In this document: piece after piece, positions 25,501 to 33,939 of the stretch | Layout: each line of letters begins with the position of its first letter | Position numbering within the stretch: the stretch's first letter is position 1 | Origin: Thiovibrio sp964588325 | GTDB taxonomy: Bacteria > Desulfobacterota > Desulfobulbia > Desulfobulbales > Desulfurivibrionaceae | Direction of reading: 5' to 3' | Assembly (NCBI GenBank): GCA_964588325.1 | Contig: CAZPOR010000011.1 | Span: forward strand, 60,532-124,531 | Length of the DNA stretch: 64,000 nt | Notes under the pieces: model-generated | Seen by the model: only the letters and a program-made list of their open reading frames with translations | The model's database searches: none | What the model was told of the DNA's origin: nothing | Program-made: the position numbers and the translations under genes

Positions 25501-25625
25501 ACGTTTTGCCCCTGCCTCGGGTTGCCTCGATTGGCCGGGGAGAAAAAAAGCCATCCGGCACAAAGGGCACAGGAGTGAAGCTGTCCCTGCCAGGCGCCGG
25601 AGATGGTGACTTCGAGCGGTATTAA
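22518..25625 (+). CDS. Chemoreceptor 1: 4HB - HAMP - two Cys-rich PAS domains - signalling domain
   Basis: This is a 1035-residue methyl-accepting chemotaxis protein. Membrane helix 1 is at about residues 10-30, a periplasmic four-helix-bundle domain follows, and helix 2 is at about 189-210, then HAMP. Two PAS units follow (about 305-411 and 525-635), each with CYDHFKTSDCKTDRCACGQA, four conserved cysteines suited to redox or metal sensing in the cytoplasm. Each PAS is preceded by a repeated HAMP-like unit (GKLSTRADAxKHQGDxKKIVEG). The signalling domain (about 770-1000) has the tip NLLALNAAIEAARAGEHGKG. The tail ends LSLPGAGDGDFERY, a pentapeptide tether for CheR/CheB. ATG 22518 follows AGAGAGGT. 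Long nucleotide repeats link the two PAS units. Confidence 0.93.
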   Translation: MLQNMKIGQRLNAAFGCVLLLLAAVAMVGYLNVSRLDALIEEVVHDKFQKVELLNDMNEDANVIARALRNMIIQPDAETMKKENARIAEMQEKITKDIGQLQEVVQSDTGKGYLTALVEARKVHKEQLAFILEMLHQGRAKEASTALFGRFREAQTAYFNALKQMGEYQTNETERVGLEAHGLAVFSRWLILATGIVALLLGGALAWFISRSITRPISACVEAAHRIAAGNTEVRLDTSASDETGVLQTAMAKMVEAIKATVAEIAVLSQAAVEGKLSTRADATKHQGDYKKIVEGVNNTMSRLVGLLDTMPAPAMIIDNDFHILYMNELGAKVGGKTPDQLIGTNCYDHFKTSDCKTDRCACGQAMRSGQVANGETDAHPAAGVDLDISYIGTALRDEAGKIIGAFEVVNDQTAIKKAARQAQKVAEYQNIETEKVVSCMSKLAKGDTTCSITPAPGDADTAEIRKTFQAIAEAFNACTAVVGSLAADVGMLSRAAMEGKLSTRADASKHQGDFKKIVEGVNNTISRLVGLLDTMPTPAMIIDNDFNVQYMNELGAKVGGKSAAQLVGTRCYDHFKTSDCKTDRCACGQAMRSGQNAGSETDAHPGGLDLDISYNATPLRDETGKIIGAFEVVSDQTAIKQAARVAQKIATYQEIETHKLVECLTRLAEGDITLALETEPADTDTAPVKQVYDGIGSAVGALINALNEITGTAREIAAGNLLVKMKKRSGQDELIQALQDMVEKLKEIITDVRGAADQVASGSQELSSSSQQVSQGASEQAASVEEISSSMEELASTVAQTADHARQTAAISNKAAADAVDGGKAVAETVAAMQLIANKIELIEEIARQTNLLALNAAIEAARAGEHGKGFAVVAAEVRKLAERSQVSAQEIKGVAGTSVETASNAGRLINDIVPQIQKTAELVHEIDAASNEQARGIDENARAIQQFDQVIQANSAAAEEMASTSEELTAQAAHLQETIAFFKVETESGLRSHVLPLPRVASIGRGEKKPSGTKGTGVKLSLPGAGDGDFERY

Positions 25626-25659
25626 TAGTTTTTTTCTAAATTGAGGACAGCTTGAATCG

Positions 25660-25697
25660 GAGGGGCGCACTCTATGGTGCTGCCCCTCTTTTTTTTT
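25660..25697 (+). terminator. Intrinsic terminator after chemoreceptor 1
   Basis: GAGGGGC pairs with GCCCCTC, with an inner GCAC/GTGC stem, followed by nine T (25689-25697). This is a strong rho-independent terminator. Confidence 0.92.
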
Positions 25698-25770
25698 ATC
25701 CTGTATTTTCACCCTGCTGCTGCAAATTTTTTTTGCAGGTCAAGAAAGCTCTGGACATTCCTATTTCTTC

Positions 25771-25800
25771 TTGCGACGATTTTTTACCGGCAATTATCTT
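25771..25800 (+). promoter_or_regulatory. Candidate promoter of chemoreceptor 2
   Basis: TTGCGA (25771-25776), an 18-nt spacer and TATCTT (25795-25800) lie just after the terminator and about 100 nt upstream of the gene. Confidence 0.45.
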
Positions 25801-25903
25801 TCGGCCCGTGCTGAAGGCATAACGGTATGCTTCCTGTTTTTTGCTGTGACAGGGAGCGCTGCGTTCCGCGAGAACGGTTTTTCACATTAAAGGAGTGTGC
25901 GCC

Positions 25904-27490
25904 ATGAATCTGCTCAACAAAATGAAGGTGGGGAGCCGTGTTTTTCTGATCGTCGCCGTTCTGCTCGTTTTGACCGGCGTCGTTGCAACAGTGGGGCTGG
26001 TCAAGATGAACCAGATCGGCGGCGAACTGCAATCTATTGCCGAACGCGATCTGCCGCTCACCACCACCATCACCGCAATCGCCGAACGCCAGTTGCAAAT
26101 CGGCATCCTGTTTGAACGGGGCTACCGCCACGGAGAAAATGGCAACAAGGCCGGACTTCAGCATGCCTTGGATGAAATCAAAACTGTCGGCAATGAGGCC
26201 GGCGCCAAGCTCCAAGAGGCGGAAAAGATCGCCGAAGGCGCCTTGACCCACGCACGGAACGCTGACGAGCGCCGAGAGTTTGAAAAGGTGCTGGGCGAAC
26301 TCAAGGTGGTGGAGAAGGAGCACGCCGAGGTGGAGGAGCATACCGCGAAATGTTTTGAACTGCTGGCCTCCGGCAATCTTCGCGAGGCGGAACTTTTGTG
26401 CGACAAGGTCTCTAAGGAGGCAGAGGACGTGGATCACAAGATTGTCGGAATACTTGACGAGGTGGAAAAATTTACCCAGGCTGCGGCTCTCCAGGCGGAA
26501 AAGGATGAGCAGGCCGGTCTGCGGATTATTCTCTTTGTAGCCGTGGCCAGCATGGTTGTCGGCTTTGCCCTTGGCATGCTGGTGACCAGAAGTGTTACCA
26601 ATTCGCTTCTGAACGTGCGGATCATTGCCGACAACGTCACCGCTGCAAGCCAGGAATTGAGCGCCACGGCGGAGGAAGTTTCCCAGGGCGCCAGCGAACA
26701 GGCCGCCGCGGTGGAGGAATCTACAGCCTCGGTGGAGGAGATGAGCGCCACCATCCGCCAAAACCGGGAAAACGCCCAGCAGACAGAGCAGATTGCCGTG
26801 TTGGCCGCCAATGACACCGAGGAGAGCGGCAAGGCGGTCACCCAGACTGTGAGCGCCATGAAGCAGATCGCCGCCAAGATCTCGATTATCGAGGAGATCG
26901 CCCGCCAGACCAATCTGCTCGCCTTGAACGCAGCCATCGAAGCGGCCCGCGCCGGAGAGCACGGCAAGGGCTTTGCCGTGGTGGCCGCCGAGGTGCGCAA
27001 GCTCGCGGAACGCAGCCAGCAGGCGGCCGCGGAGATCAGTGAGCTTTCCGCTTCTAGCGTGGCGGTGGCGGACAAGGCCGGAACCATGCTGGCCAAGATC
27101 ATGCCGGATATCCAGAAAACCGCGACCCTGGTACAGGAAATTGCCGCCGCCAGCGTGGAGCAGAGCGCCGGCATCGACCAGATCAGCGAGGGCATGCAGC
27201 AGCTTGACACGGTGGTGCAACAGAATTCCAGTGTCTCGGAGGAAATGGCGGCCACTGCGGAGGAGCTCTCCGCGCAGGCCGATGAGTTGCAGTCTGTAAT
27301 TGCCGCGCTCATCGATACTAAAGCCGGTACCGGTCAACCTCGACGGCCCAGAACCAGCGCTGCCAAGGTTGCGCATTACGGCAACAAAAAGCCGCTCACT
27401 GCTCCGCCATCCACGGGGGGCACCCGCCTCCAACTCGGCCAGCGTGCCGACAAGAGCGACGATCTCGATCAGGATTTTGAACGGTTGTAA
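25904..27490 (+). CDS. Chemoreceptor 2: periplasmic four-helix bundle, no HAMP, signalling domain
   Basis: This 528-residue methyl-accepting chemotaxis protein has helix 1 at about residues 11-31, a mostly helical periplasmic domain (about 32-205) and helix 2 at about 208-228. The signalling domain starts almost at once (LNVRIIADNVTAASQELSAT), so a HAMP linker seems absent. The tip NLLALNAAIEAARAGEHGKG is intact. The C-terminus is DQDFERL, a variant of the FERY tether with leucine as last residue. ATG 25904 has AAAGGAG at ideal spacing. It has its own promoter, and no T-run terminator is seen after it. Confidence 0.92.
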   Translation: MNLLNKMKVGSRVFLIVAVLLVLTGVVATVGLVKMNQIGGELQSIAERDLPLTTTITAIAERQLQIGILFERGYRHGENGNKAGLQHALDEIKTVGNEAGAKLQEAEKIAEGALTHARNADERREFEKVLGELKVVEKEHAEVEEHTAKCFELLASGNLREAELLCDKVSKEAEDVDHKIVGILDEVEKFTQAAALQAEKDEQAGLRIILFVAVASMVVGFALGMLVTRSVTNSLLNVRIIADNVTAASQELSATAEEVSQGASEQAAAVEESTASVEEMSATIRQNRENAQQTEQIAVLAANDTEESGKAVTQTVSAMKQIAAKISIIEEIARQTNLLALNAAIEAARAGEHGKGFAVVAAEVRKLAERSQQAAAEISELSASSVAVADKAGTMLAKIMPDIQKTATLVQEIAAASVEQSAGIDQISEGMQQLDTVVQQNSSVSEEMAATAEELSAQADELQSVIAALIDTKAGTGQPRRPRTSAAKVAHYGNKKPLTAPPSTGGTRLQLGQRADKSDDLDQDFERL

Positions 27491-27545
27491 ATGTCAAACC
27501 GTGAAGGCCTTGCCGCGTTTCGTGGAAAATAGTGAAAATTGGTCA

Positions 27546-27573
27546 AGGAGATCACCCGGCAGGGGGATCTCCT
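27546..27573. repeat. 8-bp palindrome in the receptor 2-3 gap
   Basis: AGGAGATC (27546-27553) is complementary to GATCTCCT (27566-27573) with a 12-nt loop. There is no T-run. The 204-nt gap (27491-27694) otherwise shows a TATAAT-like sequence near 27600 without a matching -35. Confidence 0.4.
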
Positions 27574-27694
27574 CCGGGAGAGGGGCCTTCGAGCGGGGGT
27601 TTATAATTCTTGCACGCCTGTGAAGTTTCTGCCTATCATCTGAATACAGTCTTGTTTCTCCGGAGATGGATTCATTACTTTATGAGGTGAGCGG

Positions 27695-29692
27695 ATGCGG
27701 TGGAATGATTTGAAAATCGGCAGGAAAATAATGATTGGCTCGGTCAGCATTCTTTTTCTGCTGGTTGTGGTCGGAGCCTGGGCTTTTTGGGGGCTTGGGA
27801 GCGTGGTGCGCGACGGCATCGAGGTTGCTAACGGCAACGCGCTGCGCGGCGAACTGCTGCAGCGGGAGGTTGACCATCTGAACTGGGCAAAGAAGGTGTC
27901 CGCTTACGTTTACAGCGATAAGGGCGGGAACCTCGAGGTGGAACTCGATCACACCAAATGCGGCTTCGGTAAGTGGTATTACGGCGAGGGCAGAAAGCAG
28001 GCGGAGACCATGCTGCCCTTGCTCCGGGACCACTTGGCCGATATTGCCGCGCCGCACCAGCGGCTCCATGAATCGGCCGTGAAAATCAAGGAAGCCTTTC
28101 AGCAAAGGGAAGGTCAGGATGGCCGGCAGCAGGCGGAACGGGTCTTCAACACGGACACCCAGGTCAATCTGCTCAAGGTGCAAGGGGTTTTGAATACAAT
28201 GACCACTCTGGCCAAGGAAAATATCCTTTCCGAGGAGCAGATGATCCATAATGCCAGGACAACCAGGCTCGCCATCGTGGTCATTGGCCTTCTCGCCATT
28301 GTCCTTGGGGTGGGGGTTTCCCTGCTTACCGCGCGCTCCATTGCAAGGCCCATTTCCTCGGTGGTGGAGATGAATAACCGGCTGGCTTTGGGGGATGTCA
28401 ATGTTGTCATGGAAAATGACCGCCGGGATGAAGTGGGCTTGATGCTTAACTCCATGAATGCGATGGTCGGAAATCTCAAGGCGACAGCCGGGTTGGCGGA
28501 GCAGATAGCCCTCGGCAATCTGGACGTGCAGGTCTCGATCCTTTCTGAACAGGATGCGCTGGGCAAATCCTTGGCTGCCATGGTGAGCAAGCTTCAGGAA
28601 ACAGCCGAATTGGCCAGGCAGATATCCTTGGGGGACTTGAACGTGCAGGCAAAGGTTCTTTCCGAGAAAGATCTGTTGGGCAAGTGTCTGGTCAATATGG
28701 TGGAAAATCTCCGGCAGACGGCGGCCAAGGCCGAACAGATCGCCGAAGGCGACCTGCGGGTGGACATGACCCTGCTTTCCGACAAGGATAGTCTGGGCAA
28801 GTCGCTTGCCGCCATGATCTGCAAGCTGCGTCAGGTGATAACCGATGTGCGCGCCGCCGCCGATCAGGTAGCGGCCGGGAGCGAAGAATTGAGCAGCAGC
28901 TCCCAGCAGGTTTCCCAGGGGGCCAGCGAACAGGCGGCCTCGACGGAGCAAATATCCGCTTCCATGGAGGAGCTGGCCAGCACCGTGGCCCAGACCGCCG
29001 ACCATGCCCGGCAGACTGCGGCGATCGCCAACAAGGCTGCAGCCGACGCCGTGGCCGGCGGCAAGGCGGTGGCGGAAACCGTTGACGCCATGCAGCATAT
29101 CGCCGAAAAAATAGAGCTCATCGAGGAGATCGCCCGGCAAACCAATCTGCTGGCCTTAAACGCCGCCATCGAGGCGGCCCGGGCCGGTGAGCACGGCAAG
29201 GGTTTTGCCGTGGTGGCCTCCGAGGTCCGCAAACTTGCCGAACGCAGCCAGGTGTCGGCCCAGGAGATCAAAGGCGTGGCCAGCGTCAGCGTCAAAACCG
29301 CGGCCAATGCCGGGATGTTGATCAACGAAATCGTGCCCCAGATTCAAAAAACCGCCGAGTTGGTTCATGAGATCGATGCAGCCAGCAACGAGCAGGCCAG
29401 GGGTATCGACGAAAACGCCCGCGCCATCCAGCAGTTTGATCAGGTGATTCAATCCAATAGCGCGGCCGCCGAGGAAATGGCCTCCACCAGTGAGGAGCTT
29501 ACTGCCCAAGCGGCGCAGATGCAGGAAACAATATCCTTTTTCACGGTGGAAACAGGGGAAGTTGCCAGCCGTGTCCGGGGAGGCTCTTTGCCGCGGTCTG
29601 CCTCGATCGGCGGAATGAAGACGGCGGTTAAAAGCAGCGGGGTGAAGCTCTCCCTGCCGGGCGGCAATGATGAGTCTTTTGAGCGCTATTGA
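27695..29692 (+). CDS. Chemoreceptor 3: periplasmic CZB-like zinc-binding domain, poly-HAMP, signalling domain
   Basis: This is a 665-residue methyl-accepting chemotaxis protein. Helix 1 is at about residues 11-33. The periplasmic part contains DHLNWAKKVSAYVY, then DHTKCGFGKWYYGEGR and LRDHLADIAAPHQRLH. These are the His/Cys/His/His pattern of the chemoreceptor zinc-binding (CZB) fold, which is more often cytoplasmic. Helix 2 is at about 190-211. Three to four HAMP-like units follow (repeat AEQIAxGDLxVxxxxLSxKDxLGKSL). The signalling domain runs from about residue 394. The tail is LSLPGGNDESFERY. ATG 27695 follows GAGGTGA. A terminator and a new promoter follow it. Confidence 0.92.
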   Translation: MRWNDLKIGRKIMIGSVSILFLLVVVGAWAFWGLGSVVRDGIEVANGNALRGELLQREVDHLNWAKKVSAYVYSDKGGNLEVELDHTKCGFGKWYYGEGRKQAETMLPLLRDHLADIAAPHQRLHESAVKIKEAFQQREGQDGRQQAERVFNTDTQVNLLKVQGVLNTMTTLAKENILSEEQMIHNARTTRLAIVVIGLLAIVLGVGVSLLTARSIARPISSVVEMNNRLALGDVNVVMENDRRDEVGLMLNSMNAMVGNLKATAGLAEQIALGNLDVQVSILSEQDALGKSLAAMVSKLQETAELARQISLGDLNVQAKVLSEKDLLGKCLVNMVENLRQTAAKAEQIAEGDLRVDMTLLSDKDSLGKSLAAMICKLRQVITDVRAAADQVAAGSEELSSSSQQVSQGASEQAASTEQISASMEELASTVAQTADHARQTAAIANKAAADAVAGGKAVAETVDAMQHIAEKIELIEEIARQTNLLALNAAIEAARAGEHGKGFAVVASEVRKLAERSQVSAQEIKGVASVSVKTAANAGMLINEIVPQIQKTAELVHEIDAASNEQARGIDENARAIQQFDQVIQSNSAAAEEMASTSEELTAQAAQMQETISFFTVETGEVASRVRGGSLPRSASIGGMKTAVKSSGVKLSLPGGNDESFERY

Positions 29693-29720
29693 TTGCCGTC
29701 GTTTCCCATGCTGAAATGAA

Positions 29721-29746
29721 AACGCTCTCGATCCGAGGGCGTTTTT
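29721..29746 (+). terminator. Intrinsic terminator after chemoreceptor 3
   Basis: AACGCTCTCG pairs with CGAGGGCGTT (one G-T wobble) around an ATC loop, followed by a run of T. Confidence 0.92.
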
Positions 29747-29805
29747 TGTATGTGCGGCGGGTTATAGTTGATTCAAAGGGTCCGGTTTTCTCTGTTTTTT
29801 ATTCT

Positions 29806-29835
29806 TTGACGTGTTTTATTTCCCATGCGTATAAT
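29806..29835 (+). promoter_or_regulatory. Strong promoter of the receptor 4-5-6-cheA operon
   Basis: TTGACG (29806-29811), an 18-nt spacer and a perfect TATAAT (29830-29835) lie 63 nt upstream of receptor 4. Genes from here to cheA are 27-44 nt apart with no terminator, so this promoter probably drives them together. Confidence 0.7.
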
Positions 29836-29898
29836 TATTCCACATAGGCATTTGTACGGATGGCGGCCGCACAAGGTCACAGGAACAAGGAGCGGAGC

Positions 29899-31695
29899 AT
29901 GCTGAAGGAAAAATTTCAAAACATGGGGATCGCAACAAAACTGAACATGGCCATTGTGGCTGCGGTGCTGCTGCTCATGCTCGGCATGAGCGTGGCGGTA
30001 AATTCCGCGGTGCGCAACGCTCTGAGCGAGCAAGGGGATGCCTTTGTCTCCACTCTGAAGGAGCAGCAGAAAAGCCAGGAGGAATTGCTGCGCCAGGATC
30101 TGGTTTTGAAGGGCAACTCCTTTGCCGAGATGCTGGCCAGGGTCGGACAGGATCTTATCCTGAATTATGAGTACGCCTTTTTGGAGAAGATCGTCCAGAG
30201 CGTGGTCAATGATCCTGATATTCCTTTTGCCGTTTTTTATGACAAGGACGGCAATGCCGTCACCACCACAAGCGTCAGGCCGGAAGGATTCCCAACCCAG
30301 AATATCGTGAGCAAGGAGATCCTGGCCGGTGAGCAAAAGGTCGGCTCCGTGGTCATCGGTTTGAATTTCGCCGCGGTGGAGAAAAATATCGAAAAAACCC
30401 TTGCCCAGGGCAACGCGGTGATCGCCGCGGCCCAGCAGAGACAAAAGGATGTTTTGCTGCGGATCGCCATGAGCATCGCAGGCTTCGCCGTTGTTGTGGT
30501 GGTGCTCATCGGCGGCATTGTCTATTACGCCATTCGCCTCATGATCAAGCCTCTGACGCAGGCGGTGGCCAACATGCAGAGGGTGGCCCAGGGTGATTTG
30601 GACGTCGAAATCGCCAGTACGAGCGGGGATGAAATTGGTCAGATGTGTGGGGCCATGCACGGCATGGTCGAAAATCTTAGAGCCACGGCGGCAATGGCCG
30701 GGCAGATCGCGTTGGGTAATTTGGATGTAAAGGTGACTATCCTTTCCGAAAAAGATCGAATGGGGATATCCTTGGCGAAGATGGTGGAAAATTTGAAGGC
30801 CAAGGCAGAGCAAATTGAAAAAGGAGATCTTGGCTCAAAAGTAGAACTCCTTTCCGGAAACGATATGTTTGGCAAGGCCCTGGCCGCCTTGTTTCAAAGA
30901 TTGCGCCAGATTATCACGGAGGTCCAGACTGCGGCCGACCAGGTTGTCGCTGGCAGCCAGGAATTGAGTAGCAGCTCCCAGCAGGTTTCGCAAGGGACCA
31001 GTCAACAGGCTGCCGCGGTGGAGGAAATTTCGGCCTCCATGGAAGAATTGGCCAGCACCGTGGCCCAGACTGCAGATCATGCCCGGCAAACTGCGTTCAT
31101 AGCCCAAAAAGCTTCTGCCGATGCGGTGGAGGGCGGAAAAGTAGTGGCGGAAACCGTCTCCGCCATGCAGCATATCGCGGAAAAAATCGGGTTTATTGAA
31201 GAGATTGCCAGGCAGACCAATCTGTTGGCTCTGAACGCCGCTATCGAGGCGGCTCGGGCCGGTGAACACGGTAAGGGTTTCGCCGTGGTTTCCGCCGAGG
31301 TGCGAAAGCTTGCCGAGCGAAGTCAGACCTCGGCCCAAGAGATCAAGGGCGTTGCCAATGCCAGTGTGGAAACCGCAGGAAATGCGGGGAGGCTTATTAA
31401 CGAGATCGTGCCTCAGATCCAGAAAACAGCGGAGCTTGTCCAGGAGATCGATGCAGCCAGTAACGAGCAAGCCCGCGGTATAGATCAAAATACCAAGGCT
31501 ATCCAGCAGTTTGATCAGGTAATCCAGGCCAACAGCGCGGCCGCCGAGGAGATGGCCTCCACCAGCGAGGAACTGTCCAGCCAGGCTGCGCATCTTCAGG
31601 AATCAATATCGTTTTTTAAATTGAACAATCGGGAAAAGGAGTTATTGCCGGATGCGGGTGAGGAGAGCTTCAACGAGGCTTATAAGTTGACATGA
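29899..31695 (+). CDS. Chemoreceptor 4: single-Cache-like sensor, poly-HAMP, signalling domain
   Basis: This is a 598-residue methyl-accepting chemotaxis protein. Helix 1 is at about residues 14-36. The periplasmic domain (about 37-188) includes VNDPDIPFAVFYDKDGNAVT and VGSVVIGLNFAAVEKNI, typical of Cache-type sensors. Helix 2 is at about 189-214, followed by HAMP and HAMP-like repeats and the signalling domain with NLLALNAAIEAARAGEHGKG. The tail ends EESFNEAYKLT, so the FERY pentapeptide is degenerate and no longer terminal. ATG 29899 follows AAGGAG. It is the first gene of a receptor-cheA operon. Confidence 0.92.
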   Translation: MLKEKFQNMGIATKLNMAIVAAVLLLMLGMSVAVNSAVRNALSEQGDAFVSTLKEQQKSQEELLRQDLVLKGNSFAEMLARVGQDLILNYEYAFLEKIVQSVVNDPDIPFAVFYDKDGNAVTTTSVRPEGFPTQNIVSKEILAGEQKVGSVVIGLNFAAVEKNIEKTLAQGNAVIAAAQQRQKDVLLRIAMSIAGFAVVVVVLIGGIVYYAIRLMIKPLTQAVANMQRVAQGDLDVEIASTSGDEIGQMCGAMHGMVENLRATAAMAGQIALGNLDVKVTILSEKDRMGISLAKMVENLKAKAEQIEKGDLGSKVELLSGNDMFGKALAALFQRLRQIITEVQTAADQVVAGSQELSSSSQQVSQGTSQQAAAVEEISASMEELASTVAQTADHARQTAFIAQKASADAVEGGKVVAETVSAMQHIAEKIGFIEEIARQTNLLALNAAIEAARAGEHGKGFAVVSAEVRKLAERSQTSAQEIKGVANASVETAGNAGRLINEIVPQIQKTAELVQEIDAASNEQARGIDQNTKAIQQFDQVIQANSAAAEEMASTSEELSSQAAHLQESISFFKLNNREKELLPDAGEESFNEAYKLT

Positions 31696-31722
31696 GCATT
31701 TTTTGCGCGGGAGGAGGCACGC

Positions 31723-33906
31723 ATGGGGAATAATTTCAGCATAAAGACGAAGATATTAATTCTCGTTTTGAGCGGCATTTTGCTTATGACCCTGTTTAAC
31801 ATGGGCAAGCAATATGTTGATTTCGATAAAACCCTGGACGCCGCCAAAAAGACCCAGGCTGCCAGGGTACGGGCCACCTTCAAGAATTCTCTTGGCCAGC
31901 AACTCCAGAATTTGTCTCTGGCCATGGAAACACTGACGCAAAATAAAGATGTTGTCCGTTCTTTTGCCGAGGGCAATAGAGAGGCATTGATCCAAGATTT
32001 GGTCAAGTATAATGAAAAGCTCAAGAAGCAATATGATATCGACCAGTTTCAATTTCACACCCCGCCGGCAACCAGTTTTTTAAGGCTGCATAAAATCAGC
32101 CAGCACGGGGATGATCTTTCTTCCTTCCGCAGCACGGTTGTCGAAGCCAATCAGAGTAAAAAAACGGTTGTCGGCCTCGAAGTCGGGTTCGGTGGGCCTG
32201 GGCTGCGGGTGGTATATCCAGTTTCCTATGAAAATAACCACATCGGCACCGTGGAATTCGGCGGTTCGATCAGTGGTCTGTTGAAAAATCTCAAGGAGAC
32301 CTTTGGCATAGAATACGCCATAGGCATCCGTCCGGATGTTTTTCAAAAAGCGCAACGCGTGAAATCAGAAACCACGGATATTCTTGCCGATAACTTGGTT
32401 TTTTATGCAACCTCCTCTGAACTTGCCAAAAGCATTCTCGGCACATATTCGGCTGGAAAAGACGAATACAAGATCAACGGAAAGTTGTTTGTGACCTATC
32501 CGTTGGTGTTAACGGACTATCAGGGCCAGGAAATTGGCTATATCCTTGTCGTGGACGATGTGCAGGCTATCGTCGATGATCTGCGAAAAAAATTAATCGT
32601 CAATCTGGGCATCAACCTTATCCTTACGGCCATTATTCTTGCGGCGCTTTTTTTCTTTGTCAGAAAAGCCTTTCTCCCGATCAACGATGCTGTCGCCACC
32701 TTTGACAAAATTGCAGGTGGCGACCTGACCGTGGACATAAGGGTGGACAAAAAAGATGAGGTTGCGCAGATGCTGATCGCCATGCGAAACATGGTTGAAA
32801 ATCTTCGTAAAACCGCGCAAATGGCAGAAGAGATCGCCTTGGGGGATCTCGATGTCAAGGTTGTAATCCTTTCAGACAAAGACGTGTTGGGCAAATCCCT
32901 TGCCAACATGGTTGATACCCTGAGGAGAACTGCGGCCAATGCTGAAATGATCGCCAACGGCGATCTTCGGGTTGAGGTTAAATTGCTTTCCGCAAAAGAT
33001 GCCTTGGGCAAGTCCCTGACCGCGATGATCGAAAAATTACGACAAATTATTACCGACGTGCGAGCCGCAGGCGATCAAGTGGCATCCGGCAGTCAGGAGT
33101 TGAGCAGCAGTTCGGAACAGGTTTCGCAAGGGGCCAGTGAGCAGGCCGCGGCGGTGGAAGAGATTTCCTCGTCCATGGAGGAATTGGCCAGCACCGTGTC
33201 CCAGACCGCCGACCATGCCAGGCAGACGGCGGCCATCTCCAATAAGGCGGCTTCTGACGCCGTGGATGGCGGCAAGGCGGTGGCGGAAACCGTTAGCGCC
33301 ATGCAGCATATCGCCGAAAAGATCGAGTTGATCGAGGAAATCGCCCGGCAAACCAATCTGTTGGCCTTGAATGCCGCCATTGAAGCGGCTCGGGCCGGGG
33401 TACACGGCAAGGGTTTTGCCGTGGTGGCCGCCGAGGTGCGCAAACTTGCCGAGCGCAGCCAGGTGTCGGCCCAGGAGATCAAGGTCGTGGCCGCCAAAAG
33501 CGTGGAAACAGCGGCAAGGGCCGGAGAGTTGATTAACGAGATTGTGCCTCAGATACAGAAAACAGCCGAGCTGGTTCAGGAGATCGACGCGGCAGCCAAT
33601 GAGCAGGCCCGTGGCATCGATGAAAACGCCAAGGCCATCCAGCAGTTTGATCAGGTGATTCAAAGCAATAGCGCGGCTGCGGAGGAAATGGCTTCCACCA
33701 GCGAAGAGCTCACCGCCCAAGCTGCGCAGATGCAGGCAACCATCGCTTTTTTTCGGGTGGAGACGGCGGGAGCGAAGAGCAGACCCAGATCGCAAGAGCG
33801 GCCTCTGGCTAAGCCTGCCGCGCCCAGTCAAACAGGGGGGAAATCGGGCAAGGGAGTGAAACTGTCCCTGCCTGGCATCGGTGATGGTGATTTCGAGCGT
33901 TATTAA
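31723..33906 (+). CDS. Chemoreceptor 5: double-Cache (dCache_3-like) sensor, poly-HAMP, signalling domain
   Basis: This is a 727-residue methyl-accepting chemotaxis protein. Helix 1 is at about residues 9-30 and helix 2 at about 292-313, with a large periplasmic domain between. The segment QFHTPPATSFLRLHKISQHG, followed by VVGLEVGFGGPGLRVVYPVS, matches the dCache_3 family. HAMP repeats and the signalling domain follow (from about residue 457); this copy has ARAGVHGKG where its relatives have ARAGEHGKG. The tail is LSLPGIGDGDFERY. ATG 31723 follows GGAGG, 27 nt after receptor 4. The ligand cannot be told from sequence. Confidence 0.93.
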   Translation: MGNNFSIKTKILILVLSGILLMTLFNMGKQYVDFDKTLDAAKKTQAARVRATFKNSLGQQLQNLSLAMETLTQNKDVVRSFAEGNREALIQDLVKYNEKLKKQYDIDQFQFHTPPATSFLRLHKISQHGDDLSSFRSTVVEANQSKKTVVGLEVGFGGPGLRVVYPVSYENNHIGTVEFGGSISGLLKNLKETFGIEYAIGIRPDVFQKAQRVKSETTDILADNLVFYATSSELAKSILGTYSAGKDEYKINGKLFVTYPLVLTDYQGQEIGYILVVDDVQAIVDDLRKKLIVNLGINLILTAIILAALFFFVRKAFLPINDAVATFDKIAGGDLTVDIRVDKKDEVAQMLIAMRNMVENLRKTAQMAEEIALGDLDVKVVILSDKDVLGKSLANMVDTLRRTAANAEMIANGDLRVEVKLLSAKDALGKSLTAMIEKLRQIITDVRAAGDQVASGSQELSSSSEQVSQGASEQAAAVEEISSSMEELASTVSQTADHARQTAAISNKAASDAVDGGKAVAETVSAMQHIAEKIELIEEIARQTNLLALNAAIEAARAGVHGKGFAVVAAEVRKLAERSQVSAQEIKVVAAKSVETAARAGELINEIVPQIQKTAELVQEIDAAANEQARGIDENAKAIQQFDQVIQSNSAAAEEMASTSEELTAQAAQMQATIAFFRVETAGAKSRPRSQERPLAKPAAPSQTGGKSGKGVKLSLPGIGDGDFERY

Positions 33907-33939
33907 GGCGCAGCCCCCCTTTAGTCTGATGGAGAAAAT

